Assembly (NCBI GenBank): GCA_029239975.1
Contig: JARBTX010000010.1
Coordinates: 1 to 64,000 of the forward strand
Source of the DNA: Anaerocolumna sp.
GTDB taxonomy: Bacteria; Bacillota; Clostridia; Lachnospirales; Lachnospiraceae
DNA length: 64,000 bases
Direction: 5' to 3'
Shown here: piece by piece, positions 18,067-27,938 of the stretch
Numbering within the stretch: the first letter of the stretch is position 1
Layout of the letters: every line of letters starts with the position of its first letter
Notes under the pieces: model-generated
Databases searched by the model: none
What the model saw: the letters and a program-made list of their open reading frames with translations, nothing else
What the model was told of the DNA's origin: nothing
Translations under genes and position numbers: made by a program

Positions 18067-19413
18067 TTAGTTCTTGCTTTGTTCAGCTACCTTGGTAAGT
18101 TGATCTGCAAACTCCTCTGGAGTAATTTCATCATATGCAAGTTCTGGATATCTAATAGCAGTTTCATCTACGATAGCAGTGAATGCTGTATTATCAATAT
18201 TTTCAAAGGTGTACTTTGCACTACCAGACAACTCGATTAGTTCTGCAAGAATAGGATTCGCTGCTTTGTATTCATCAGATATCTTTACGTTTTCTGTCAA
18301 AGGAAGAACGCCAGCTTTTTCAAGGAATACGCTCTGAGCATACTCACCAGTCTTGAACTTAAGGAATTCAAGAGCACCCTTTTGTTCTTCTTCTGATTTT
18401 CCGTTGGTACAAAGAATATATCCAACCTCAAACTGTGCAACTAATCCATCTTCTGGATAAAGAGCTACACCAACTTTATCACCAAAACCAGGCATAGACT
18501 TGGTTTCATCTGTAAAATCAGGACACATCCAAGGACCGTTAGCAATCATAGCTACATTACCCTGTTCGAAGTTGTTTGCTGCATTTGCATAAAGTGCACC
18601 AACTGCATCTGGAGTAGTGTACTCTTTTAAGCATGTCTTAAGCATCTCTAAGCCCTTGATTACTGAGCTATTGTTATAGTTTGTTGGATAGCTTGTATTC
18701 ATGAATGCATTACCTTCTGCACCATCTGTACCGATCATTGCAGCCAACCAAAGGTTTGTAGTCCATGCATTTTCACCAGTCATCAAAGCTAATGGTGTAA
18801 ATCCAGCTTCTTTTAACTTTGCATTGTTGCTCATGAACTCATCCCAAGTCTTAGCTGGTGTGATGCCTGCTTTTTCAAACATTTCTTTGTTGTAGAAATA
18901 TCCGATATTCTGACGTTGATTGGAGATAGAGTAAACGCTTCCGTCTTCTTCCATATTGTAGTTCATAGCATCTTCACCTACAAACTTCATCCACTCTGCA
19001 TCTTCTTCTAAAAATGGCTTAATATTTACAGCCTGTCCATTATCGATAGCAAGCTCTCTGATACCATTTTTACCAATAAGTACATCTGGTAAAGTCTTAG
19101 AAGAAGCTAATACCTTCATTTTATCTACGAATGCATTATCACTTGGTAGTTCTTCCACTACTACTTTATAAACGCCTTCATACTTCTTATTGAAGGCATC
19201 GATTACTTCTGCTTCAGCTGCTGCAGATGTATGAGAACCAACCATGAATGTTGCATAAGAGATTTCTACTGGTTCAGAGCTTGTTTCCTCTGTCTTATCC
19301 TCTGTCTTACTAGTACTTGTTTCTTTGTCTGCCTTGTTACCACATGCTGTTAATGACATGACCATGGTAAGGGACAACAGTAGAGCAATAGCTTTTGATA
19401 TTCTTTTTCTCAT
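18067..19413 (-). CDS. extracellular sugar-binding lipoprotein (CUT1 SBP)
   Basis: 448 residues. A lipoprotein signal peptide ends in LTACGNKADKE (lipid-modified Cys at about 26), then a Ser/Thr/Glu-rich linker and a type 1 sugar-binding fold (SBP_bac_1 style). It captures the oligosaccharide for the two following permeases. An AGGAGGGTTT site precedes the ATG. The gene follows the YesN/YesM genes after a 186-base gap, so it probably has its own regulated promoter. The GGAGGG site is complementary to the CU-rich loops of the small RNA candidates described at 30.1-30.5 and 44.1 kb. Confidence 0.9.
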   Translation of the reverse strand: MRKRISKAIALLLSLTMVMSLTACGNKADKETSTSKTEDKTEETSSEPVEISYATFMVGSHTSAAAEAEVIDAFNKKYEGVYKVVVEELPSDNAFVDKMKVLASSKTLPDVLIGKNGIRELAIDNGQAVNIKPFLEEDAEWMKFVGEDAMNYNMEEDGSVYSISNQRQNIGYFYNKEMFEKAGITPAKTWDEFMSNNAKLKEAGFTPLALMTGENAWTTNLWLAAMIGTDGAEGNAFMNTSYPTNYNNSSVIKGLEMLKTCLKEYTTPDAVGALYANAANNFEQGNVAMIANGPWMCPDFTDETKSMPGFGDKVGVALYPEDGLVAQFEVGYILCTNGKSEEEQKGALEFLKFKTGEYAQSVFLEKAGVLPLTENVKISDEYKAANPILAELIELSGSAKYTFENIDNTAFTAIVDETAIRYPELAYDEITPEEFADQLTKVAEQSKN

Positions 19414-19599
19414 AAACCCTCCTAAATAAATGATTTGTTGTTTAACACATGATCATAATACCGTATCTACCATTAATTCAACATAGAGTCCTTTTTCTTC
19501 CTGTTATAGAAAATTGACCACTTCTTATACTGACTATTTATTTTCTCATTTTTCTTGTGTGTTTTTTACCTTTCTATAAATATTTTGATATATTATCCT

Positions 19600-21150
19600 T
19601 TATTGTTCCTGCCTGAAATCAGTAGGACTCTTTCCTGTATATTTCATAAAAACGTTAGTAAAATAAGGTGCATCCTTAAAACCTACTGCCTGTGCTATCT
19701 CATAAATTTTCATACTAGTCCCTGATAAGAGTTCTTTTGCCTTACCCACACGGTACATAGCAATCTTCTCCGTAACCGTATAGCCGGTCAATTTTCTATA
19801 AGCACGGCTTACATAGCTATTGTTTAAATACAATTCATTGCAAATATACTGAAGATTAAGTTCTTCCTTATAATGCTGCCTTATACATTCTTCCACCTTA
19901 TTAACCAACTCATTTTTAAAATTTTTTTTACCAATGCACAGTGCTCTGACTCTTTCAATGGTATCAGTTCCTATACGGATTAACCGAAAGATAGTCTTTG
20001 CATTCTGAATCTTTTCATAAACTTCTTTTTCCATCTCATTAAAGTCTTGATCAACATCCAGATGATACTTTACTGCTTTATGTATAATAGAGCTACAGAT
20101 CACCAGCATATACAGCTGACACTGTTCAACGGAACAGCCAGTATTAGCCAACTTTTCAAACCCTTCCGTAAGCTTACCTTGTGCCTCCTGGTTTTCCTCA
20201 TCAAAGGTAAGCTCTAGTAGTATATTGGTGTATCTATCCACATCAAAGGTTGTGATAGCACCTGGTAGAGACTTAGAAGTGTACACTTTTATAGCAGTTC
20301 CCCGAGTTGTTATCTTAGCCAATGCCTGTCTTGCTTCTTCATATCCATTTTTCACCTGCTTTATCGCTTTTATTTCTGAACTGATTCCCAGTTTAATATC
20401 AATTCTCATGAATTCTTCTATCATGATAATTATATTGTTAAAATAATCTACGATGGTATTTAAACCGATCGTGCTATTCTTTTTGTATCTTACAGGAATA
20501 ATCAAATAAGAATCGGAAAATGGTATAATGCTGTAGCAACAGTCTTTTAAAGAGATTCGAAGAATGTTATTAAGAAGCTCAGGCATATTTTGATTTCCAT
20601 CTTTCTTATCATAATAGGTAATATCGCAAGCACATAGAACATAATTGTTCTCCTCTAATTTACCTTCCGCTATCTCCTTATCTGAAATCTCGCCCGTCAT
20701 AATTAGGCGCTGAAACACTTTAACATAATCAAAGCTGTCACACATCTCTGCCCTTCCAGCTCCTCTCGAGTCTCGTTCCTTTACCAACTGATCTATGGTT
20801 TTATTTATAGCTAACGGCAGTTCTTCTATAAATTCATTTTTTACGATGAAGTCAGATACATTATACTTAATCGCTTGCTTTGCCAATTCGAAATCGGAAT
20901 ATGCTGTTAAGATAATTACCTTAGCCAAATACATTTCACTTATTTTTTTACTTAACTCAATTCCATCCATATTAGGCATTTTAATATCAGTTACAACGAT
21001 ATCCACCGGATTACCTTCCATATAAGCAAGTGCAGTACTTCCGCTATTACAGGAATGTACCACTTCGCACCCCAGTTCTCTCCAATTAATTAAATGAATA
21101 ATACCTTCTCTGATATTACGTTCGTCATCAACTATCATTACCTTTATCAT
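19600..21150 (-). CDS. YesN-type response regulator with AraC DNA-binding domain
   Basis: 516 residues. Receiver domain (about 1-125; MIKVMIVDDERNIREG, phospho-Asp in IVVTDIKMPNMDGIE, Lys in FIVKNE), a middle region of about 280 residues, and a C-terminal AraC pair of helix-turn-helix motifs (about 415-516; LQYICNELYLNNSYVSRAYRKLTGYTVTEKI and IYEIAQAVGFKDAPYFTNVFMKYTGKSPTDFR). It overlaps the end of the kinase gene by 23 bases, showing translational coupling. It most likely activates the sugar-importer/GH65/GH43 genes downstream. Confidence 0.92.
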   Translation of the reverse strand: MIKVMIVDDERNIREGIIHLINWRELGCEVVHSCNSGSTALAYMEGNPVDIVVTDIKMPNMDGIELSKKISEMYLAKVIILTAYSDFELAKQAIKYNVSDFIVKNEFIEELPLAINKTIDQLVKERDSRGAGRAEMCDSFDYVKVFQRLIMTGEISDKEIAEGKLEENNYVLCACDITYYDKKDGNQNMPELLNNILRISLKDCCYSIIPFSDSYLIIPVRYKKNSTIGLNTIVDYFNNIIIMIEEFMRIDIKLGISSEIKAIKQVKNGYEEARQALAKITTRGTAIKVYTSKSLPGAITTFDVDRYTNILLELTFDEENQEAQGKLTEGFEKLANTGCSVEQCQLYMLVICSSIIHKAVKYHLDVDQDFNEMEKEVYEKIQNAKTIFRLIRIGTDTIERVRALCIGKKNFKNELVNKVEECIRQHYKEELNLQYICNELYLNNSYVSRAYRKLTGYTVTEKIAMYRVGKAKELLSGTSMKIYEIAQAVGFKDAPYFTNVFMKYTGKSPTDFRQEQ

Positions 21151-22780
21151 ATTCTGTCTCCATAATCTTCTTCGGTATATGTATTTCTATATCTGTTCCT
21201 TCCATTTCTTTGCTATGAATGATCAGACCATATTGTTCACCATAAATTAGCTTCAATCTTTGATTGGTATTGTTAAGCCCCATTTTATCACGTCGGATAC
21301 TTCCGTCGTTTTCCAATCCTACCTTTTCTGAAACCACCTTAGCTGCATTAAAACCGGCTCCATTGTCTATGACATGAATCAAGATTTCTTCTTTCTCATT
21401 TGAAACAACATATTCCAGGGTAACAAGGACCATGGCTCCTTCTGACATATTCTCGATACCATGTACAATGGCATTCTCCACCATTGATTCAATGATCAGT
21501 CTAGGAATTTCGCAATCCAGTATAGAATCATCCGATACAACAATACTATAGTTAAGGCGATCATCAAATCGTTCCTTTTGAAGCCAGAGATAATACTCTA
21601 CATATTTTAGTTCCTCCTTAATTGACACAATGGCACGGGCATCTTTATAGATTCCTGCTCGTAACAATCCAGATAACGAAGAAATCATCTTATAAATCTT
21701 TTCATCCCCAGACAATTTTGCCTTTATCTGTATAGTTAATAAAATATTAAACAGAAAGTGTGGATTCATTTGATGCTGTAAAAACTTAATTTCCATCTCA
21801 TCCAGCAATATTTTAGATTCATAGGCATTCTTCACTAAACGTTTTACCCCATTCGTTAAAAGAACAAAAATTACCACAATAAAAGCTGCAAAAAGTATCG
21901 ATATCGCAAGAAAGGATTTCATTCCTAAGAATGTATGAAGCACTAACTCCTGCTTTGGATAAAGATAGATAAAGTTGTTTTCTTTGTTTATCGCTCGTTT
22001 TGTTACTATATAGCTGGTTCTATTCATTACAATCTCTCTTTTTTCTAAGGAATTAGACAACCCAAGTAACATCTTTGGCACTTTTTTTCCCAACCATTCA
22101 CTATCATTCGATGAATAAACCATACCCTCTTTGTCTGTCATAAATACTAGTGAACCATCATAGGTAGCTAGGTTACTCAATCTGTCACCAAAACATCTTT
22201 CATTTGTAGCCCCAATAATGTATAGCTCATTCTCACTCTTGAAATCTGATTTGATACGAAGTGTGGTATAGATTGTATCATCTTCATCTGTGGGTGGAAT
22301 CTCTATCGTATAATCTTCATTATCCTTAATTTGCTTGTATATTTTCTGGGAAGAGGTAATAATCTGCTGCGTGCTAAAAGGCTTTGTATAAGTAAAAGCG
22401 ATCAATTTTTCATTTTCATAAATAACAAAGTAATCAAAAAGATCAAAGTTCCATACATTATTATCTGTAAGAATCTTCTGCATTTCCTGGTTCAGGTTCT
22501 CCAGATTCAGGTAACCCTTCTTGTCTCCCCTTGAGAAAAAAGTCTCATCATTTCGCCAGCCTTCTATTGAATTACTGCCTGACAGTGAAAACGTCGTTCC
22601 TCTGATTAGCGCATGGGTCTGTCTAAGACTGTCAATGTTCACATCGACCATAATATCGATATATTCCGAATTATCCTTTAAAATAGTTCTATAGGTTCCG
22701 TAGCTCACATACATTCCATACAGCAAAAACGCTACCATCAATATCATGCTGAACTTAATAATTAGACTATTTTCTTTCAT
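21128..22780 (-). CDS. YesM-type sensor histidine kinase
   Basis: 550 residues. TM1 (about 9-27), an extracytoplasmic sensor domain (about 30-280), TM2 (about 285-310), then His_kinase with the phosphoacceptor in FLQHQMNPHFLFNILLTI (about 335), and an ATPase domain with ESMVENAIVHGIE (N box) and HVIDNGAGF (G box). Partner of the overlapping response regulator. It probably senses an extracellular sugar or the loaded binding protein. It starts ten bases after the DUF4432 gene ends. Confidence 0.92.
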   Translation of the reverse strand: MKENSLIIKFSMILMVAFLLYGMYVSYGTYRTILKDNSEYIDIMVDVNIDSLRQTHALIRGTTFSLSGSNSIEGWRNDETFFSRGDKKGYLNLENLNQEMQKILTDNNVWNFDLFDYFVIYENEKLIAFTYTKPFSTQQIITSSQKIYKQIKDNEDYTIEIPPTDEDDTIYTTLRIKSDFKSENELYIIGATNERCFGDRLSNLATYDGSLVFMTDKEGMVYSSNDSEWLGKKVPKMLLGLSNSLEKREIVMNRTSYIVTKRAINKENNFIYLYPKQELVLHTFLGMKSFLAISILFAAFIVVIFVLLTNGVKRLVKNAYESKILLDEMEIKFLQHQMNPHFLFNILLTIQIKAKLSGDEKIYKMISSLSGLLRAGIYKDARAIVSIKEELKYVEYYLWLQKERFDDRLNYSIVVSDDSILDCEIPRLIIESMVENAIVHGIENMSEGAMVLVTLEYVVSNEKEEILIHVIDNGAGFNAAKVVSEKVGLENDGSIRRDKMGLNNTNQRLKLIYGEQYGLIIHSKEMEGTDIEIHIPKKIMETEYDKGNDS

Positions 22781-22790
22781 TCTTTATCCT

Positions 22791-23798
22791 TTATCCTTTC
22801 GCCTCTTCGATTCTTTGGGCAACTTCCTTTATTTCTTTTTGGTCCATAAGATATCCTAAAGTAATCCAGGAATCCATAGATTCGTGAGGATTAAGATACA
22901 TCAGCTCTCCATCAATGGACTTCTGTTTGATTGAATTTGGTCTGGTCTTACATGGTTCAATGGCATACATGGGTTTTCCTTTGGCTCTTTTGGCTATCAA
23001 ACTTCTTGGAAATACACCCAGAGGTCTTACAAGAACAGCTGCCATAGTCCATCTATCATCAACCAGCATCTCTGCTGTAACATGATGGGTATTCGGTAGA
23101 GGAAGCATCTCAAGTCCTCTCACTTCTTCCGGTACATATTGATAACATCTGATCGGATCCAGTGGCATACTGTAGTCATATATTTTCAATGGATCTTCCT
23201 CTGCCGGAGCCGAATCACGCAAAAGCATATGCTCACTTTTTACAGGAATCACATATCTACCGCCTTTTGATACAAAAGCTCCTGCTGGTTGTATATGAAA
23301 ACCATCGTCAATATGCTGCCTGTCATCTGTAAGGTTGATCGTTCTTTCAAAACGAGTCAAAAAAGTGGAATTCCGCTTCGTTACAATACGGATTTCCTTT
23401 TTATACACTGGGTTCTTCTCATATCCCCGAATTGTCACATTACCCAAAACTTCTATTTCATCTTTTGATTCATTCACGCAAAAAGTGCTAAGATCTACCG
23501 TAGAGTAAGCACCTGTTCCATGCACGGTTCTAATCTCATCCGGTGTTCCAAATATCTCTGGTCCAATCGTCGAAACGCTGGCTACAAATCCTTTGTCCCA
23601 GGCTCCCTGTTCTTTTAGATCAACACTATCAGGATGAAGCAGCTCCCCCTCTGGTGTCTCCCAAGATACCTTTTCTCCATTTATGTAAATATCACCTATA
23701 TCCATGCCTCTCTCTGGGAGAACTGTAAAAGACATACAACCATTATCAATGGTCACAACGTGAAGCTTTCTACCATACTTATCAATTATTTCATCCAT
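22791..23798 (-). CDS. DUF4432 family aldose-epimerase-like protein
   Basis: 335 residues with a galactose-mutarotase-type beta-supersandwich pattern (VLPERGMDIGDIYINGEKVSW near the start, DGFHIQPAG, HHVTAEMLVD and CKTRPNSIKQKS). This family is annotated as aldose 1-epimerase related; the true substrate is unknown. It heads the run of minus-strand genes with GGAGGTAAAAT before its ATG, so it may handle the anomer of the imported or released sugar. The two-component genes follow at once. Confidence 0.78.
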   Translation of the reverse strand: MDEIIDKYGRKLHVVTIDNGCMSFTVLPERGMDIGDIYINGEKVSWETPEGELLHPDSVDLKEQGAWDKGFVASVSTIGPEIFGTPDEIRTVHGTGAYSTVDLSTFCVNESKDEIEVLGNVTIRGYEKNPVYKKEIRIVTKRNSTFLTRFERTINLTDDRQHIDDGFHIQPAGAFVSKGGRYVIPVKSEHMLLRDSAPAEEDPLKIYDYSMPLDPIRCYQYVPEEVRGLEMLPLPNTHHVTAEMLVDDRWTMAAVLVRPLGVFPRSLIAKRAKGKPMYAIEPCKTRPNSIKQKSIDGELMYLNPHESMDSWITLGYLMDQKEIKEVAQRIEEAKG

Positions 23799-24244
23799 AT
23801 TTTACCTCCATAATGTCGTTCTGCTAGCTAAAAAAACTTGAAAGAAGTCGAACATAGATACCCACTGGAATTCATGTTAGAGTTCAATCTAAGAGAAAGA
23901 ATATCTTCTTTTAGAGTGAAAGGGAATTTCTTTCTGAGTGAAAGTTATATCTTGCACTCTTTTGTCCTTCTACTCATAGATAGGATATCCGAAACGCAAT
24001 ATGCATGAAATAGCTGGCATTTCCTTTGTCATGTAAAATATTGACCTTACATGTTTCTTTATCAAATACATTGGTTATAGCTTATAAAATTTTGACTTTT
24101 ATTATAATATTTTTTCCTATGAACAAGCCAGAAAATAAGTAAACTCTCGTCCTCTTCTCTATTAAACTTATCATCATTACACCCATACTTATCTCATAAA
24201 TATAGTACCATTATATAACGTTTGTTCCAAAATTTAAACTTTAG
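23799..24244. other. upstream region of the carbohydrate operon
   Basis: About 450 bases without a credible gene. It must hold the promoter of the DUF4432/YesM/YesN genes. Repeated GAGTGAAAG-like stretches (near 23918 and 23937) are visible; their meaning is unclear. Confidence 0.35.
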
Positions 24245-24420
24245 ATCTTCCATGTTTGTGTCAAGTATTTATTGGAAAATCCCATTGGTTAGAATGTTAC
24301 CAGCGCCTAACAATATCAGATTCTACCAAAAAGATTATACCCTTGCCTTCGTCTATATCCTTCCCAATACCGGTGGATTCGGGACTTGCACCCATGGAAA
24401 GTGCGTCCATCGGGCGCACT
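24245..24420 (-). mobile_element. probable 5' fragment of a group II intron (domain I remnant)
   Basis: Read on the minus strand from 24420, the sequence begins GTGCGCCCGATGGACGCAC and continues with CATGGGTGCAAGTCCCGAATCC. This matches the conserved 5' boundary and early domain I of bacterial group II introns (compare the Ll.LtrB start GTGCGCCCAG). It sits four bases after a terminator hairpin in the same orientation, the insertion habit of class C introns. No domain V hairpin and no reverse-transcriptase frame follow, so it is a truncated relic. The G+C is higher than in the flanks. Confidence 0.55.
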
Positions 24421-24423
24421 TAA

Positions 24424-24459
24424 ATAATGGCTTGCATCCACTCGATACAAGCCATTATC
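24424..24459 (-). terminator. terminator of the polysaccharide deacetylase gene
   Basis: ATAATGGCTTG and CAAGCCATTAT arms around a 12-13 base loop, 30 bases beyond the deacetylase stop on the minus strand. The expected T tract is cut short (TTTAA) exactly where the intron-like fragment starts. Confidence 0.75.
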
Positions 24460-24488
24460 CAACTTCCATATCAAATTTCTATTTATAA

Positions 24489-25271
24489 CTATTTTTCAAT
24501 CTGCCTTCCTGTTTGATCCACCATGTATTCACCAGTAAATATTAGCTGTGAAACTGGTACCAACTCATACCCATTATTCATAAGTCTAATTATAATTGAT
24601 TCAAGTGCCTCTGGCGTATACTTTGCCCCATTATGTAACAGGATAATTGAGCCATTACCAAGTGCTTTATTGTTTACAGTCTCATTTATGATACTGTCTA
24701 CTCCGTAATCTTTCCAGTCCATGGAATCAATATTCCACTGAATACAATAATACCCCGCTTCATTGGTCGCTTCCACCACAGTATTATTATAATCTCCATA
24801 CGGTGCTCTAAATAAATTCATATCTATCCCAGTTAATTCTTTTACTTTCTGATGAGTTTTTAAAATTTCATCTATACATTGATCTTTTGATAATTGTGAC
24901 ATATGCTTATGATTTTCACTATGATTACCTAAGTCATGCCCAGCTTTTACGATAGCTTTTACATCATCTGGATATTTCGATACCCATCCACTCGTCATGA
25001 AAAAAGTAACTTTTACATTATATTTAGCTAAAATATCTAGGATTTTTGAAGTATCTTCATTTCCCCATGCTGCGTCAAAGGTTAGTGCAACTTTTTTTTC
25101 ATCTACATTTACGCAATAAATTGGTAACTTCTTAGTATCTGCTGAATTCGATACTGACAATGCGTCCGGTATGTATTTAATACCAAGAAAAATAAGTACA
25201 AGAAATGATAATACTGCAATTCCAGTTTTAACAAAAAACTTTAGTTTTTCTTGTTGTTGTTCGTTATCCAT
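24489..25271 (-). CDS. membrane-anchored polysaccharide deacetylase (CE4 family)
   Basis: 260 residues. An N-terminal membrane anchor (about 12-32, VKTGIAVLSFLVLIFLGIKYI) precedes a NodB/CE4 domain (about 58-240). Motif 1 is ALTFDAAWGN (the usual second Asp replaced by AAW, as in PdaB-like proteins), motif 2 is HDLGNHSENHKHM (metal His pair) and motif 3 is LFRAPYGDYN, followed by WNIDSMDWKDYG. It probably removes acetyl groups from peptidoglycan or another cell-surface glycan outside the membrane. The DAAW variant is known in sporulation-linked PdaB relatives, so a wall or spore role is possible. Confidence 0.85.
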   Translation of the reverse strand: MDNEQQQEKLKFFVKTGIAVLSFLVLIFLGIKYIPDALSVSNSADTKKLPIYCVNVDEKKVALTFDAAWGNEDTSKILDILAKYNVKVTFFMTSGWVSKYPDDVKAIVKAGHDLGNHSENHKHMSQLSKDQCIDEILKTHQKVKELTGIDMNLFRAPYGDYNNTVVEATNEAGYYCIQWNIDSMDWKDYGVDSIINETVNNKALGNGSIILLHNGAKYTPEALESIIIRLMNNGYELVPVSQLIFTGEYMVDQTGRQIEK

Positions 25272-25423
25272 AGTTTCACCATAAAATATATTGTCATTAT
25301 TAATATATTGAATTTTTTTACTATCTATTACACATATGGTTACTTATATGGTATTAACTTTCAACTTAATTTTCTTTGTAACATATTTCATAAAATATAA
25401 TGATTCCTAAATTATATTGTTAT

Positions 25424-27382
25424 CTATAGTAATCCTGTACTAACCTTTGTTATTTGATATGTATCTAATAGTTCTATCTCTTTAATTTTTTTGCCATTCT
25501 CAAAATCAAATATGCATTTTAAAGCCACTTGTCCAAATAAATTATGCCTTTGAGATATAATAGCATCTACGACACCAGATTTAACTGCATTGATATTATA
25601 TTCTGTATTATCAAATCCAATTAACTTAATATCTCTTATATCCCTAGTTTGTTTCAGTAATTCTGCTACTTTAACAAAATGTAAATCCAATCCTGCAATT
25701 AATTTTACATCAGTATATTTACTAATAGAATTTTCAATAAATGCAGCTCTCTCTTTTACATCACCATGATTGATATCAATATCGACAATACTTATATCTG
25801 GATAGTTAGATAGGTATTCTTTTATGGTATTTATTCTTTTTTTCGCTATTTCACTCTCACGAACAGTACTAAGTATCACTTTACCAGTCCCCTTCGTTAG
25901 CTTTACTATTTCTTCCCCGACACTTAAACCTGCCTTGCTGTTATCAGTTCCAATATAAGCTAATCTCTCACTACCTTGTAGATCACCATCAATACAAATG
26001 GTTTTTATTCCTTTTTGATTTAACTCATGAACGACAGGTGTTAAGAGTCTTGGTTCCCATGGATGTACTATTAGATAATCAAGACCATTCTCACCTTTTG
26101 TTAACTCATTAATAATTTCTATCTGTTTTTCAGGTTTGCTGTTCAAATAATTTTCAGGATATCGTACAATAAGGTCATATCCATATTTTTTAGCTGTTTC
26201 TCTAGCTATTTTAATCATACTTACCATATAAGGATCATCCTCTGGTAATATGGTTACAAAACCAACTTTTGTTTTTTTATTTACTTCACATTCCACATTG
26301 AAATAACCTATTTCACTTTGAACACTAACTATCTTTTCTCTTAATTTTTTAGAAATATCCGATAAAACAGCCATCGAATTCGTTTGATGCATACTTAATT
26401 CCACTGCTGCTCCAGTTGATGCTTCTGTTTCTTCTGAAAAAGCGGCAATATTGGTAATATCATCTATCAATGAATTTTTCAAAGCATGTAACTCATCCAT
26501 ACTTTCTTTAACCAAGGAATATTGAGTAACAACTTCACTTATGTAAAAATCTATGTTATGAAAAGAACTGTCCACAGCCCCCACAGATTCCAGCTGTAAA
26601 TTTAATTTACCTTCTGCTGAATTAATGATTTCTTCTGTTACATTAATCTCAACGTTTATTTCATCAATAATGTTTTTAATTTCAAATGCTGATGTAGAAC
26701 TCATATCGGCCAATTTACGAACTTCTTCTGCAACCACAGTAAATCCCTTACCAGCTTCTCCTGCTCTTGCCGCTTCAATGGATGCATTTAATGCCAATAA
26801 ATTCGTCTGGTTCGCTATTTCCTTAATTGACGAAATAATTTGATTAATATGATTGGCTTTCAAGTTTAAAGTTTTTATACTTTTTGCAACATCTCCAAAG
26901 GACTCTCTTGTTTCAGCACTTTTGCTTAATGTATCTTTTAAATTATTGATTCCATGTAAACTAGTATCTTCTAATAAATGAATTCTATCTTCAATGACTT
27001 GCATCGCTTTATTTACATTATCAAATTTTAAAGACAATCCTTCTACCGAATTCATACTATTCTCTGTCTGCCTGGCTTGTTCTTTTGCCCCTTTTGCAAC
27101 TGCATCATTGATACTTGTCATCGTTTTTGATAGTTCTTCGGTTTCATCTGCTGTTTCTATCACAGAATCACTTAATGACGATATCTCAGCTATATATCCT
27201 TTAAACATTTTTACTAATTTAATAAATTCATGAATAATAAATTTTTGATTTGGTTTAAGTTTATCATTGTTTACATTTTCATTACTTTCTAAGTTTCCAC
27301 TTTCTATTCTTTGAATGACAATATTAGTATCAACATCCTGATTTTTTCTAGATATAAAATTCAAGTCTCTCCATTTACGCAT
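25424..27382 (-). CDS. soluble chemoreceptor: N-terminal MCP signalling domain fused to C-terminal periplasmic-binding-protein domain
   Basis: 652 residues, no signal peptide and no membrane helix seen. Residues about 60-350 form a chemoreceptor coiled coil with the conserved hairpin tip [32 protein letters not shown] (about 185-220). Residues about 370-650 form a type 1 sugar-binding fold ([45 protein letters not shown]). Classical receptors have the sensor first and outside the cell; here the order is reversed and the whole protein should be cytoplasmic. It may report an intracellular sugar to CheA/CheW. AAAGGAGAAGGTGT precedes the ATG. It is apparently monocistronic. Confidence 0.88.
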   Translation of the reverse strand: MRKWRDLNFISRKNQDVDTNIVIQRIESGNLESNENVNNDKLKPNQKFIIHEFIKLVKMFKGYIAEISSLSDSVIETADETEELSKTMTSINDAVAKGAKEQARQTENSMNSVEGLSLKFDNVNKAMQVIEDRIHLLEDTSLHGINNLKDTLSKSAETRESFGDVAKSIKTLNLKANHINQIISSIKEIANQTNLLALNASIEAARAGEAGKGFTVVAEEVRKLADMSSTSAFEIKNIIDEINVEINVTEEIINSAEGKLNLQLESVGAVDSSFHNIDFYISEVVTQYSLVKESMDELHALKNSLIDDITNIAAFSEETEASTGAAVELSMHQTNSMAVLSDISKKLREKIVSVQSEIGYFNVECEVNKKTKVGFVTILPEDDPYMVSMIKIARETAKKYGYDLIVRYPENYLNSKPEKQIEIINELTKGENGLDYLIVHPWEPRLLTPVVHELNQKGIKTICIDGDLQGSERLAYIGTDNSKAGLSVGEEIVKLTKGTGKVILSTVRESEIAKKRINTIKEYLSNYPDISIVDIDINHGDVKERAAFIENSISKYTDVKLIAGLDLHFVKVAELLKQTRDIRDIKLIGFDNTEYNINAVKSGVVDAIISQRHNLFGQVALKCIFDFENGKKIKEIELLDTYQITKVSTGLL

Positions 27383-27787
27383 ACACCTTCTCCTTTAGTA
27401 AACAAACATTTTAATATAATCTGGATTTTTATCATTAGTTATATCATTAGCTTTACTATTCCACTTGCCAATTTCATTAAACCCCAAATAGCGTTAATAT
27501 GAAGGCACCTCCTCTCATTTAAAATCTCCTTTTACATACATATTTTTTCATTTAACTTATCTAAAACCTTATTGCATTTTCATTTTCTTTCATGATTATG
27601 AATTATTTTTACATTTTATTTCGTGTTTTGGTATTTAATTTTCATTACATTGTGTATTTTGCATATTTTATACCGTTATTATTGATTTAATACTAACATT
27701 ATTTTCATTTTACGTCAATATACTTGAAATTAATTTTCACGTGCCACAGAAATAATGTAACCACTTAATAAATATAATTAACAAAAA
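27383..27787. other. long AT-rich leader region upstream of the chemoreceptor
   Basis: About 400 bases, very AT-rich, with no credible gene. It should contain the chemoreceptor promoter. I saw no clear riboswitch or repeat. Confidence 0.35.
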
Positions 27788-27869
27788 AAGGAAGCAATTC
27801 GAAAATGCATCTCCAAATGTTGGTTTTAGTTGTCCAACATTTGGGATAACGCTTATTCATTGCTTCCTT
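27788..27869 (-). terminator. two-tier terminator hairpin
   Basis: Outer arms AAGGAAGCAAT (27788-27798) and ATTGCTTCCTT (27859-27869) enclose an inner perfect stem, CCAAATGTTGG (27813-27823) and CCAACATTTGG (27834-27844). On the minus strand seven T follow the outer stem. It lies 70 bases past the stop of the gene at 27939. Confidence 0.85.
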
Positions 27870-27938
27870 AACTACTCACATACCATATTTATTTAATTTA
27901 TTTATTTAGTTTAATGTATTTCATCAAATTCATTCATT

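Noticed and set aside
24222-24488. Plus-strand 88-codon frame ending across the deacetylase terminator
   Set aside because: No good ribosome binding site, and it runs through the intron-like fragment and the terminator hairpin in antisense. Explained by the higher G+C of that fragment.
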